NCBI RefSeq assembly: GCF_036370855.1
Contig: NW_026991456.1
Span: forward strand, 4,340,001-4,404,000
Direction: 5' to 3'
Source: Dromaius novaehollandiae
Lineage: Eukaryota; Chordata; Aves; Casuariiformes; Dromaiidae
Length of the DNA stretch: 64,000 bases
Shown piece after piece: positions 9,882 to 21,967 of this stretch. The notes beneath the pieces are model-generated. The model had not been told where the DNA came from. It ran no database searches and was given only the letters and a program-made list of their open reading frames with translations. A program made the position numbers and the translations under genes. How positions within the stretch are numbered: position 1 is the first letter of the stretch; each line of letters opens with the position of its first letter.

Positions 9882-12800
9882 ATGAAGTCATGCTCTGCAA
9901 GTTGCAGTCAGGCCCCATCTGCAGGAGCTGGCCTAGAAAGGAGCTACTCCTGTGAGTAAAGACTTCAAGAGTAAAGGTGAATTTTGTGACTCCCCAAAGG
10001 CGCTGGCAGTGGCTAAGGAAAAAGGCCAGCATAATTGGACTATCAGCTGAGCGCCTGGGGATGGAAGGGACTCGGCAACAGTTCCTGAAGGCCGAGTAGT
10101 CGTGGTTGCCCATGAGAAAAAGTCAAACAGATGAGTAAACTCTTCTTCCCCAACTGTGCGCTGACCAGCCAACGTGAGTGGCAGCCTTCCTGGGCTGTCT
10201 CTACTACGTGCTTGTGTTCTGCAGGGCAGCTGGTTCTTGTGGGGGCTGCTCTCCAGAACGCTGCCTTTGAAACCTCCGTTCCTAAAACAAAGGCCGGCAG
10301 TCTCTCTTAGAATCTAATTTCCTTGCAGGCGTTACTGACGGAATTGCTCCGCCACAAAGGATGCATTTCCCACCCGAGAAGATTTCTGTGGCTTGGCGGC
10401 AAAGGCAAAGCGTTGGAGCTGGACTCCGCAACCTGGGCAATACGTGTTTCCTCAACTCTGTTCTACAGTGTTTGACCTACACGCCCCCTCTGGCCAATTA
10501 CCTGCTTTCTGGGGAACACAGCCAGTCGTGTGAGTACTTGTGAACACGTTCCTTGCAAGCTGCTGGACAGCTCTGCAGGTGAAAGGACAGCAGTGACTCT
10601 GTGAAGCAGACTCTGGGTTTTCCTAGTGTCCCTGCAGGGGCTCCCTTTTAAGAGCGCATGCACGGCAGGCTCAGGATAGCTGAGGGAGTGCTTGCTTTCC
10701 TTTAATGCCCCGTGCTCCGGCGTCGAAGGAGGGTTCTTTCTTCCCTCCTGTGAATGATCAAGGGCATTGGGAAGTAAGGCGCTTCATGAATATTTGGCCT
10801 GTGGCTTTCCGGCTGCTCGAAAGATGATAAATTTTCGGAGGAGGGCATCACAGGTTCTCGGTGTTCCTTCCCAGCCGGGTTTCCCTAATGCACGACCGCT
10901 GCGAGACCTGATGTGGTCACTGCTGAACCGGAAGAAGAGGAAAACTACCACAGAGCACCGTGAAAGCAATATGAGCTAGTCGGGCTATTCCCGTGCACCT
11001 CCCTGCAGAAGAGGGCTTGGCAGTAGTCCTTCAGGTGCTTCGTCAGAAAATGCGTGCTAGTGCAGGCTTACTGGTTAATGCTTATGCGCACAGACTGGGC
11101 TGTTGGCACCTTTGGAGAAGAGAGCGTGGAACGGAGAGCAGAGACCGCACTTCCAACTTGGAGATTGTTGGTGCTTAAGGTTTTCCACAGGTACGTAGGT
11201 ATCTTGCACTAGCCGGAGGTGGTTTCTTCCTTGACTCTTGACAGGTCGTGAGCAAGGCTTCTGCATGCTGTGTACGATGGAAGCTCACGTTAAGCATGTC
11301 CTGTTCTGCTCTGACAACGCCGTCGAGCCTACGGCTGTCTTCAGTGACCTTAGACGTAAGTCATTTCAGATGGCGTTCTTTGCAGAAACGTCTGAATTTT
11401 CAGAGGGTTATTTCACGGGTGCAAAGGGCTTGGAGAGATTAATTGTTGTAGGAAAGAGAGCTTTTAGAAAAGTAGGTTTCCTGTCCCTTTTGAAGAGATA
11501 AGCATTGTGCCCTTTGTGTTTATTAGGAATAGGGGAGCATTTCTGTTTTGGCAGACAGGAAGATGCTCACGAATTCTTATGTTACACCGTGGCTGCTATG
11601 CAGACAGCTTGCTTGAATGGAAGCACCAGGTAAGCAGAACCAAGTTAACCTTGAAGTGTTCTCTAGCACTTTTGACGCCTTCCTTTCCTACCCTACGTGA
11701 AAACCTTTGCCCAGGGTTTTCGTAGAAAAGAAAAGCTCTTTGAAGAAAGAGCTACCTCTCCGCCTCGGCTCTTCTGAGCGCTGATGATAATTTGTTTCCA
11801 GCTTGGACACGTCGTCGCAAGCCACCACGGTCATTCACCAAATATTTGGAGGATTCCTAAGATCCAGAGGTACTTTTGGAAACTACTACTGTCCTTGGAA
11901 CTGATCTGTGCCTTTGTGCCCGTTTGTCGCAAAGAGCTTGCGGTGTGCCAAGAAGTAGCGGCTCTCAATAATGTAAACGGGCAAAGTGAGTCTCCTTCCC
12001 ATTTTGTGAAGTGCTTCTGTTTGGCTTCCAGTAACGTGCTTGAGCTGCCAAGCAGTTTCAGAGTCCTATGAGGCCTTCCTCGATATCCCGTTGGAGATAA
12101 AGGTAAGACGTCTTGGAGCGGTGGCTGACGATGCCGTTGAAGGCCCCGAGCTTTCGGGGGCTGTTCTTTCTTTTTGTGGCTTTCTAAACTCGACGGAGTT
12201 CACGTAGGCATGTATGCTGTTCACGGCAAAAACGCTTGGTGGAGGCTGGGAGGTGGATTGGACTTGGTCCTCCTCTGGAAGCCCCGTGAATGGTCTCCGT
12301 GTGTGGGGGGGTTTAAGCCAGAGAGAGAGCAATTAGCGTATCCCCGCACGCATGCTCGTCCTATGATACTTCCCAGTTTTGGACTACCCCGATACACTTC
12401 TGATTGGTACGCGATGGCTTTTTTTGCTCTTGTGATTTACGCAAAGGCGTACCACAGATAACTTGATTGTGCGCTACCGCAGACAGGTAGCTCTTGGTAC
12501 CAAAGTACAGTCCTTTTCAAACAAGGTCAGTGTTCAGCATACTCTGCTTCTGCCTCCTTCTTCGCGGTGTTCGCTGCTTCGCAAGTAGGTCTCCCACGTG
12601 TGCACGAGGGAGGCCCTGCGGCAAAAGAGGAGTTGCGGGTTGGCATTTGAGTTTCCAGCAACTCAGTGCCCTCCTTTCTTCCTCCTCCAGGCAGCCTCCT
12701 CTGTCCCCGGGGCGCTCGAAGAATTTGTGAGACCTGAGCTGCTGGATGGTGAGAATTGCTACAAATGTAGCAAGTAAGTAGTCTTCCTAATGCCATCGGA

Positions 12801-15800
12801 CTAGGAGATAGTGGCCGAACCCATTGTCCGCCTCGGAGCAGCTTTGGGTTGTGCAGCTAATGAACCCTGAAGTCACCCAAAGCTTGGAAAAGAGTACATT
12901 TGCTTCTTAGAGCGGAATCGGTGTCATTCTGTTCAACTAGTTGGAAATCTTTGATAAGAAGCGCAGGCGCTAGCTCGCATTCCGGAACCACGCTCCGGTG
13001 AGAGAGTCACGTTCCTGCTGCCTTGCGTGTTGTTGGCAAGCCTTACTTTTGGGCCCAGCAAAGATACGTGCTCAGGCATTTGCTTGGCTACCGAAAGACA
13101 ACGTTCCCGCTCCTTATCGAGCTGGCCTCCTACATCCTGCCAGGTTCTCTGCAGGAGCAAGGCTGAAATGCAGGGTGTGGCTTTAAGGAAAGAAGCCCCG
13201 TCTTAGGCAAGGAAATACCATTCAGCTAGGATGAGCGTGAGAGAGACATGGAAACTTGCTTGACTTTTGGCGTGAGGGGGAGGGGGGAAGATGCCTTGAA
13301 ACAATTGCCTGTGCTTGCTTTGAAGGTGTGAAAAGATGGTTGCTGCATCCAAGAGGTTTACAATACATCGCTCTTCCAACGTTCTCACCATAGCCCTGAA
13401 AAGATTTGCCAACTTCACTGGTGGAAAGATTAGCAAGGTATCTATGCAAGTGTAATGCCTTCTTGGGAAGGGAGATTTCCCAAGGCGGAACGCTCTGTTC
13501 AAAGTTGTTAATGTCGGCCGACTGTAACCATAGCGACAGAAGATGTCTAGGCAAAATCAGCGCAAGAAGTAGGTCTTACTCTTTCTCTTCCGGTAACAGC
13601 AAAGCTCCCGTGTGACGATAAGCGTATGCTCCGCTCTGAAAGAGCTGGTTTTGCATTGAGCAGTTCTCTGCAATGGAAGCGATTAAATGTTGTCTCTGGG
13701 AAGACCGATTTCTGAGGAGGCAAAACATGTCTGTCTGAGCTTCCAGCCCACATTCTTAGCAGTGTTCTTCCCCGGCTCTTTCACGAAGTGTTCCCAGATG
13801 AGTTTTGAATCCTCTTGCTCTGTCTTCAGGATGTGGAATATCCAGAGTATTTGGACCTGCGAGCATACATGTCTCAGCCAGTTGGAGAACCAGTTCTCTA
13901 CGCCTTATATGCAGTCCTGGTGCACAGAGGTGCCAGCGGTCGTGCAGGACACTATTTCTGCTTCACCAAGGTAAGCATCAGCTTCATTTCTTGCAGGGCA
14001 GAATCTGTGCTGGTGAAGAGAAACTTGTCCCAGCATGTTACTGACAACCATTGTTTTGAAGGGGAAAGAGCTCGTTACCTGTCTCCTTTGACTAGTCTTG
14101 GTGTCTCCTTTGTCTGCTAGTGTTCTGTCTGGGTTTTCCTGTAGAGAGCACGCTCTAGAGTTGCTCTAAAGGCATCGTTGCCTTTCTTTGCAGGCCAGTA
14201 ATGGACTGTGGTATGAGATGAATGATGCCTCGGTAGTCCTTTGCGACCTCCAAACTGTTCTCAGTCAGCAGGCGTATTTACTTTTTTATATCAGGTAAGA
14301 GCGAGTATTCAGATGGGTTTGGGGTACCTTTCCCTTTCACGCTGCTGAAACCTCTCTTCTGCTCCTCTGACGTGTTTTTCCTTCTGTCCTGGGCGGAAAG
14401 GACTATTGGTAGAATTGCGTTCTGTCCAGTCTGGAATTCCCCATGTCACGCAGTGTCTTTCATTGCTTGGCCTTCACCTGCTGCACTTGCGTAACTTGCT
14501 ACGTACGTGCTCTGTGGAGCTGGCGAATGCCATAAAGGAGGAGAAATTCAGGCCAGAGGTGGTGTAAGGATGAGTTCTTGCTCTGCAAGGGACGGCCGTG
14601 GTAGGAAGAGCAGCATCTAATTTTCAGCTTGTAGTCTTGGTTACGTTCTCAGTATGACGTATCAGCTGCTCCTAGATGATGGCAGGATGGGATTCAGCCC
14701 AAGAGGAGGCTGACAGGGCATGTCTCAACTGAGATCACTGTTGTTTCCCAAGGTGCGATGGTGAGACACTTGGAGAATGCACTTCTGACGCGCCCGTGCC
14801 ATCTTATCCCCCTTCGTGCCTTGGTCAGCCAGGGGCTAATAAGAAGGGGGCTGGATTTCTGAGACCGCAGCTTGCTCCTCGTATGCTGAAGGTAACGGGG
14901 AGGGGGGAAGAGAGGGAAGGAGAGAGGCACCAAATGGGTAGTGGGAATTGTCTTTTTCTTCCTTTTTTTTTTTTTCCTTTTTTGGTAGCGTCTGCATTGT
15001 ATTTTCCCTCCCACCCTGCAGCTTTCTTCACAGCTCTCCTGCTGCAGCCGGAATCACTCAAACAGTGGCTGCTGCTGAATTGCGTGCAGCCCTGCTGCTT
15101 CTTTACTTGCAGCTCCGCTTCCTGAAGCACAGCGAGACATTGGAAGTAGAGCCTAGTCATGCTCAAATCCTGGGGAAAAAAAAAAGGGAAAGACTGCTTG
15201 GTTTATTTTTAGTGCTGTCACTTGAGCTGAGACAGCAAAACCAGAATGGCTTATTCCTGAGCACTGGAACAAGTATGCTGGGGGTTTCAGGGAAAGTTGA
15301 AAGGGGAAAAATGGACGCAGGTACATAGCTAGAGACAGAGAGAGAGAGCGCGAGAGAGAGAGAGCGCGCAATTTGGGGCCATCCTTAATCCGTGCTCAGC
15401 TCTTTGGATGGGCTTTCAAAAATGATGCTCATTTGCTTCCAGTCGGCCAAAAACCAAAAGTAGGAATGAACAACACTTGCTGGCCTTGCACTTCGAATTA
15501 AAGCAGAGTGGGGCATTTTTTGTTGTTTTTTTCCTCTTCATCTCCTGAGGCAATCTGTGGGACTCCCTGGTAGGAGGGGTTTGTGTTTGGGGCTTCTCCA
15601 AGCTGTGTGTTTGCACATAGCCATCTCACGATCTCTTCTTTTGAAATACAGAGCTCAAGTCATTTAAAGAGAAACGGAGCCCTGAAAGAGGATCCCAATA
15701 CCATTGGCGTCACAGAAATGGGCGGTGATTCCCACAAGAGGAGGTGCTCTCGCAGGCTGGAAAGAAACAAGCGAAACTGCCACCTGCAGCAGTATTGCCC

Positions 15801-17512
15801 TGGAAGCAGGCGCACATCTTCCCGTAGTGACAGAAACTGCCTGGATAAGGGCAGAAGCTCCGGAAAATGTCCTCCTTACCGATCCCGAAGCAGAGGACGA
15901 ACAGAGCAAGAGAGGTCACACGAGCATTCTTGCAAAAGCAGGTGGCTCCACCTGTCATCACACGCCAGAGGGGAAGGCGGGCATCACTTCAGCAGCCACC
16001 AAGCAGACGCGCGCCGCTGTCCAGTCCCGGAGCAGCAGTCTGAAAACTATTCTCCTCAACGACGAGCACCTTCAGCTGTGTCAGTTCCTTCCGGTTTTGA
16101 GGGCTCTTCCCGGAAGGCTGAAAAGCAAAGAAACAGAAAAAGAGGACATCCCCACGCCGGAGGGAGCGACAACAAAATAGAAGGGAAACGGAGAAAGACC
16201 GAGAAAAGAGATTTCCGCAGTTCCTCTTGTTCTTCTCTGGCTGTTCCTCCTGTCCGCCCAGTTGGCTTTAAAGAGCTCTCAATAGTGCGGCGTCTGTCTG
16301 GAGATCACGTGGGTAGGTCGATCAAGTGAAGGCAGGAAAGATACTGCTGAGCTGTGCTAGCACTTCAGAAGGGGACTGCTAACGGTGCTGACTGCTGCTT
16401 GGAATACGCAGGGGTAGAAGACACCGCTCTGGAATAAAGCTATTAGATGTTTATTACCTTGAAATCCCCAAACCATAAGGGGAATCCCAGGAACCTTGCA
16501 GGCAGGTGACCGGGCTGCCCCAGGCACCATAGAGCATCGGCCCCTGGCGACGTTCAGGGGGAGGGGGGGTGGGGGTTTAAGGCGAAAGAATAGGCTACAA
16601 TGTGGCGTAGTGTGCATGCGCTGCAGATAACAAGGAGAGCGGTAATTCTTTAGATGTACAGATAACAAGGGAAGCAGTAATTCTTTAGGAATACGTGAGT
16701 CCAGGTTGATGCCTGTGTGGTGCACCTAAGGGTCGCGACCCGCCGTTCCCCTTGGAGTCTGAACACCAAGTGTTTTGGCAGCTGCACTAGTTGGCCGGTC
16801 AACATGCTCCTGTCTCCTCGCCAATATTCCACTTTTATTTACCCACTAACGAGACCAATTTACCCACTAACGGGACCATACAGTTAGAGGCACATGTGCA
16901 CACGGTTCTGGATCAGGCTACGAGAATGATTGTTTTCTTTGGCACCTCTTCCAGAACTAGCCTCAATTAATGATGTGTGTACAAGCCAAGACCTAATGTC
17001 CGCTCGACCTCTGAGGGTGTGCGTTTCTTAGTAAGGCAGATGTTCAGAAATTACCGCAGAGCAGCTGCAAATCATCCCCTGCAGTAGACTTGATAAAATA
17101 CAGTCCCATGTAGGCATCGAGTGCCACATCTGTTTTTTCTGTTCTTAACTTGCCCCTTTCCTTCCGACAGTATGATTTGGATTTCTCTGCACTCCACATG
17201 GACAGTCACAAGCGTAAGAGCAAGAAGAAAAAGAGCAGACCCATCAAGAAGCTGGAAAGCTGCTTGGAATGCTCAGATCCTCCTTTCCGGAAGTACCCAC
17301 GGGAGGAGAAGGGAGACGGCCATCCTCCAGACGGCTCTTTATGGGAACAATACAGCAACCATGGCAGTAAACAACTCCACGGGGCGGGCAGCCTTCAAGG
17401 GCTTGCGTCAGGAAGGCTGTGCAGTATGCCCTGGCTTCCAAATATTCTGCCTCAATTGAAAGAGACACAAGTTTTCCTCGTGTGTGTGTTTCCAGTTTTG
17501 AATGGTCACTAG
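9882..17512 (+). CDS. USP42-like: USP42-like ubiquitin carboxyl-terminal hydrolase, 13 coding exons, copy A
   Basis: A cysteine protease of the USP family that removes ubiquitin from proteins; USP42 and its relative USP36 act in the nucleus. Exons: 9,882-9,951; 10,329-10,529; 11,245-11,355; 11,527-11,629; 11,802-11,869; 12,032-12,102; 12,691-12,773; 13,326-13,437; 13,830-13,970; 14,194-14,294; 14,753-14,891; 15,652-16,308; 17,171-17,512. All have AG/GT edges and compatible phases and give 732 codons. Residues: GLRNLGNTC with oxyanion Asn58 and catalytic Cys63; QEDAHEF; zinc pairs at Cys187/190 and Cys234/237; [16 protein letters not shown] with His314; YEMND with Asp331. After the USP domain GFLRPQL matches USP42 GFIGPQL, then a basic Arg/Ser-rich tail (401-619) and Lys-rich exon 13. 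Human USP42 has about 1,300 residues, so much of the middle is absent. The last donor (GTGGGT) is inferred; reading through would stop at 16,329. Confidence 0.9.
15331..15370. repeat. GA/GC-rich microsatellite in intron 11, copy A
   Basis: AGAGAGAG runs interrupted twice by GCGC, within the intron between exons 11 and 12 of the USP42-like gene. Confidence 0.85.
16390..16960 (-). mobile_element. Possible LTR fragment in intron 12, minus strand, copy A
   Basis: Read on the minus strand, this stretch has two short tandem duplications like U3 enhancer repeats: a 21-bp pair at 16,836-16,878 (TTTACCCACTAACG-type) and an approximately 36-bp pair at 16,625-16,690 (GATAACAAGG-type). An AATAAA lies further downstream in that orientation, near 16,450. 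It interrupts the otherwise compact USP42-like gene. No viral coding sequence is present and edges are approximate. It could be another kind of repeat. Confidence 0.35.
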
Positions 17513-17975
17513 GAAAGAAGGCAAAACTGCCACCAAATGTCACGTCCCTAAGGTCTACTGTGGGTCAGGAGAGCAGGTAGCTGTGTCCTGCTCTTCTGCA
17601 CAGTACGCCCGTCCTAGCACGCAACGGACAGGCGGTGGCTTTTCCTGGGAGGCTTTTGGAAGCCTCCCTCTCGAGGTCGCTGCAGTCCCGGAGTCACAGC
17701 GCACGTCAAGCTGCGGGCAGGCTCAGGTCTTTGCTGTTTAGAAAGCAAACCGCTGAGCAGATGGGTTTGTGCTGAATGTCATGACAGGGAGTGAGCCTGC
17801 TTCCTTTTGTCGTTCAGCTGCAGAGCTTGAGGACGGGAGCCGTCAAGACTGACTAAGCTTACCATCTACACCACCACTTACCATCCAACCCAACAGAGAG
17901 CCGTTCTCCAAACAATGCTAACCAATCCGAGCTTGAAGAGTGTTCTCAGAGCAATAAAGTTGCCGTCAAAACAAA
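17513..17975 (+). other. 3' UTR and AATAAA signal of USP42-like gene, copy A
   Basis: After the TAG at 17,510 the sequence has no continuing reading frame. AATAAA is at 17,953-17,958 followed by a GT-rich stretch (GTTGCCGTC), which suits cleavage near 17,975. Confidence 0.65.
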
Positions 17976-18579
17976 ACCCAGTCCTTGGCAGTGCTTCAGA
18001 TTTCTGTGCGGAATTTCACCATGAAAAGCAGAAATGCTTTTTTCCCAGTCCTTTTCCCTTAGGCGTCCTTTTCTAACAGGTGCCGGTAATGCCGATGGGC
18101 GGCAGAGATCGCGCTGGCACACGGGGCCTGGCAGTAGCCAAGGCGCGAATGGGGCGCCGCAGGAGCGCCCGGCAGCAGTGCGGCAAGCAAGTCGCTCTGT
18201 TGCTCAGGCAGGTGAAGTGTCAGCACGGCTGCTCAGAAGCTGCTAGCGCTTCCCTGGGCCTGGGTGGCGGGAGCGAGGCTGAAGGGAACTAGTGATGTCT
18301 AGCAACTGCCTAAGGTAAAGGGAAATCGGCGGAGGCCCAGCTGGAGAATGACGGGGTGTGTTGGGGTGCAGGGCTACTCACAGGCAGCTGGTGCTGACAA
18401 CACAGCCCCGTGCGGCCATCGCAGCCAAAGCAGAGGTGCCAGACACACCAAAGTGGGGAAGGGATGCAGCGAAGCGGGGCCCAGCAGGGACAGAGGGGCT
18501 GTGCCACGGCCGGAGTGAATGGCAATGTTCGGGGGAAGGCGATTTCTGTCAGCTTATGCCTGATAGAGCGTGCTTCCCT

Positions 18580-20110
18580 TGTTAAAGAATAGCGAACTGA
18601 AACTGTCTAGAGTATGTTCTAAGTATGCCAAAAAAAAAAAAAGCTTTGAAAGTCTTAAAAAAAAAAAAATGCTCAGTGATATCAATCCGCACCACCTGAA
18701 ATACAAGTGCCTGGTATACAGCCTGGGGACGAAGTTTTAGTTAAAGTATTTCCACAAAAATCCAAGTTAAAACCTGAATGGAACAGTCCATATACTGTCA
18801 TACTATGTTCTTCTTTTGCTGTGAAAGTTGAACTGTACTTGTATATGTTGAAAAAGGATGTGTCTGTGTAAGAACACTTTGTAATCTTACAGAGAGCAGT
18901 GTTGTAGATACAAGTAATCACTCAAACATTTGTATTTGTAGCTTTACCCCAAATTATGGGATGCAACTGTTACAATCTAATTATACATTGAGCCAAAATT
19001 TACTCCCTATCCCCATTGGAATGAATCTTATGCTAGTAAAGAAACTACTACAATGCGATGATTTGCGTTGACTGCTAGAATGCACCCGGAACAATGGACA
19101 AAAAACTCTAATCACCATTCATTGTGATGCGGAAGAGATACACCACGTCTTGGAAAGGGTAAAGAGGGACGGAGAACATCATGGCTGGGAAACTCTTCTA
19201 GGATGGTCACCAACAGCAACAGGGATTTATAATCACGTGTTGCACCCAGTAGTAGTTGTGTTCAGTTTAACTGTGTTATGCCTATTACTTACAATTATAT
19301 TATACATAAGATTATGGAAAGCGATAGTACGCCTCGAAAGGCTTTGAGAACTCTGTTTAAAAGATTAACAGGGATGCTTCATAAAAACAAAGGGGGGGAC
19401 TGTTAAAGAATAGCAAACTGAAACTGTCTCGAGGTAGCCGCTTAGCACAACTTCTGTAAAACTTGCTTAGCATGAGTAGCTAAATTTGCTGAAGCCTTAG
19501 GCCGCACTTAGATAAAATAATGAACTTTTACTTAGTCCAGTAAGAAAAGGGCCTCAGAGCTGGTTCAAGCTGGGAAGATAAGGAAGGTACAAGCAGTCTG
19601 CATTCCTGTGTCTCACACTCCGAAAGGGAGGATGTCAAGGCTTTGAAATAAGACCAGCGCAGGGCATTAGGACCTTGAGGGGCAAAGCCTTAGCTCACTG
19701 CTGGGGCAGTGTTAATTGTTATGATTTGGAATCACCTCCTCCTTCTCAGGACCTTGAGAGACAATGGTAAGACGCAAGGAGAAACGAAGGTACAACCGTC
19801 AGCAGAAACCACAACAGTAAAGCTAAGGGAGAAAAACAGCCTGCCTAGGAGCAACGATGAGAGCCAATAAGGAGCAGGAGACCCCAGACCAAAAAAATTA
19901 CTGTTGGTCTAACTACCGCGTGAGGGGTGGGAAACTTAATTGGAAAAAGCTATAATTGCCCAGGGATTTCTTTGTTTGGGCTCCCTCTTCGGAGGCACCC
20001 AGCTCGAGCTGTAATTACTGCATGTGCATCATTAAAATTTAATTATTTAATTTGCTTTGATTTGGCTCTGAACTTTCTTGCAGGAACCTAGGGTCAGACC
20101 CTGTTATGGT
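18580..20110 (+). mobile_element. Deleted endogenous retrovirus with 3' LTR, copy A
   Basis: An old proviral skeleton. TGTTAAAGAATAGC at 18,580 matches the start of the LTR at 19,401, so the first ~33 bases look like a 5' LTR stub. At 18,707-18,871 a 54-codon stretch resembles the C-terminal domain of retroviral integrase (PGDEVLVKVF ... EWNSPYTVIL) and ends at a stop. From about 18,950 to 19,347 there is the C-terminal end of an envelope transmembrane subunit with a hydrophobic anchor (about 19,240-19,305) and a TGA near 19,070. A polypurine tract at 19,386-19,398 abuts the LTR at 19,401. Gag, protease, reverse transcriptase and most of Env are absent, so it cannot make virus. The LTR end lies between about 20,082 (a CA) and 20,110; I could not fix it. 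Exact retroviral class not assigned. Confidence 0.8.
19401..20110 (+). repeat. 3' LTR of the defective provirus, copy A
   Basis: Begins TGTTAAAG straight after the polypurine tract. It contains ATTAAA at about 20,032, a possible polyadenylation signal, and a pyrimidine-rich CTCCCTCTTCGG segment just before. No open reading frame. Confidence 0.7.
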
Positions 20111-20119
20111 GCCCGGCGA

Positions 20120-21965
20120 GCCTCATTTCCATAGCAGTGACCTCACAAGCACAGCAAGCATCCATGGGCATTCCACTGGCCAATCAGGCCCTGAGGCTGC
20201 TGTGACCTCACTAGCACAGCCATCAGAAATTGGCCTGACACTGGACTATGAGGCACAGGGACTGCTCTGACCTCATATGCACAGCCAGCAGCCATGGGCC
20301 TACCACTAGCCCATGAGGCACGGATGCTGCTGTGACGTCACAAGCACAGCTGGAAGCCATGTGCCTGCCACTGGCCTATCAGGCACCGATGATGCTGTGA
20401 CCTCACAAGCACAGCCAGCAGCCATAGGCCTGCCACTGGCCTATGAGGCTCTGAGGCTGCTGTGGCCTCACAAGCAAGCACAGCCAGCAGCCGTGCCCTG
20501 ATGCTGGCCTATGAGGCAAGGAGGCTGCTGTGACCTCGCAAGCACAGCTGGAAGCCATGTGCCTGTCACTGGCCTATCAGGCACTGATGATGCTGTGACC
20601 TCACAAGGAAGCCAAGGCAGCAGCCATGGGCCTGTCCCTGGCCTATGAGGCATTGGGACTGCTGTGATCTCACATGCAAGCACAACCAGCAGCCATGCCC
20701 TGCTGCTGGTCTATGAGGCACGGAGGCTGCTGTGAGCTCACAAGCACAGCCAGCAGTCATGGGCCTGCCACTGCCCTATCAGGCCCTGAGGCTGCTGTGA
20801 CCTCACAACAACAGTGAGTAGCCATGGGCCTGACACTGGACTATGAGGCACGGAGACTGCTGTGACCTCAGAAGCACAGCTGGAAGCCATGTGCCTGCCA
20901 TTGGCCTATCAGGCAATGAGACAAATGTGACCTCACAAGTACAGCCAGCAGCCTTAGACCTGCCACCGCCCTATCAAGCTCTGAGGCTGCTGTGACCTCA
21001 CAAGCACAGCCAGGAGCTGTGAGTCTGCCCTCGCCTATCAGTCACTGGGACTGTTGCGACCTTACAAGCACAGCCAGCAGCCAGGGGCCTGCCACTGGCG
21101 TATCAGGCTCTGAGGCTGCTGTGACCTCACAAGCAAGCACAGCCAGCAGCCATTGGCCTTTCCCTGGCCTGTCAGCCACTGAGAGAAATGAGACCTCACA
21201 AGCACAGCGTCCATCCATGGGACTGCCACTGGCCTATGAGGCACTGCGTCTGCTGTGATCTCACCTGCACAGCCAGCAGTCATGGGTCTGCTGCTGGCCT
21301 AGCAGGCTCTGAGGCTGTTGCGACCTCACAAGAACAGCCAGCAGCCAAGGGCCTGACACTGCACTATCAGGCACCGATGATGCTGTGATCTCACAAGCAC
21401 AGCCAGCAGCCATAGGCCTGCCACTGGCCTATGAGGCTCTGAGGCTGCTGTGGCCTCACAAGCACAGCCAGCAGCCGTGGGCCTGCCACTACCCTATCAG
21501 GCACTGAGGCTGCTGTGAGCTCACAAGCACAGCCAGCAACCAGGGGCCTCCCTCTGGCCTATGAGGCACTGAGGCTGCTGTGACCTCACGAGCACAGCCA
21601 GCAGTCACTGGCCTGCCACTGCCCTATCAGGCACTGAGGCTGCTGTGACCTCACAAGCACAGCCAGCACCCAGGGGCCTGCCACTGGCCTGTGAAGCAGT
21701 GAGGCTGCTGTGACCTCACAAGCACAGCCAGCACCCAGGGGCCTGCCACTGGCCTGTAGGGCACAGAGGTCGATGTGACCTCACAAGCACAGCCAGCAGT
21801 CATTGGCCTCCCACTGGCCTATGAGGCACTGGTACTTCTTCCACCCCACAAGCACAACTTGCAGCCAGGGGCCTCCCTCCAGCCTATGAGGCACTGAGGC
21901 TGCTGTGACCTCAGAAGCACAGCCAGCAGCCATGGCCCTGCCACTGGCCTTTCAGGCAATGGCAC
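20120..21965. repeat. 65-bp minisatellite, about 28 units, copy A
   Basis: Tandem units of about 65 bases: a CTGCCACTGGCCTATCAGGC core, then ACTGAGGCTGCTGTGACC, then TCACAAGCACAGCCAGCAGCC. Units differ by a few bases and by occasional 4-base AGCA insertions. Each unit has TGACCTCA or a variant; one has the palindrome TGACGTCA at 20,333-20,340. There are no unique spacers, so it is not a CRISPR-like array. Open frames across it are by-products of the period and not genes. Confidence 0.95.
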
Positions 21966-21967
21966 TA

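Noticed and set aside
15704..16180. 158-codon alternative frame in exon 12 of the USP42-like gene
   Set aside because: It does not join exon 11 in phase and both A/B changes within it are amino-acid replacements, while they are silent in the Arg/Ser-rich frame.
20313..21388. Open frames on both strands across the 65-bp minisatellite
   Set aside because: They repeat with the unit period and have no start context or family; they are by-products of the tandem array.
20120..21965. CRISPR-like array
   Set aside because: Units are contiguous 65-bp repeats without unique spacers, and the genome is a vertebrate one.
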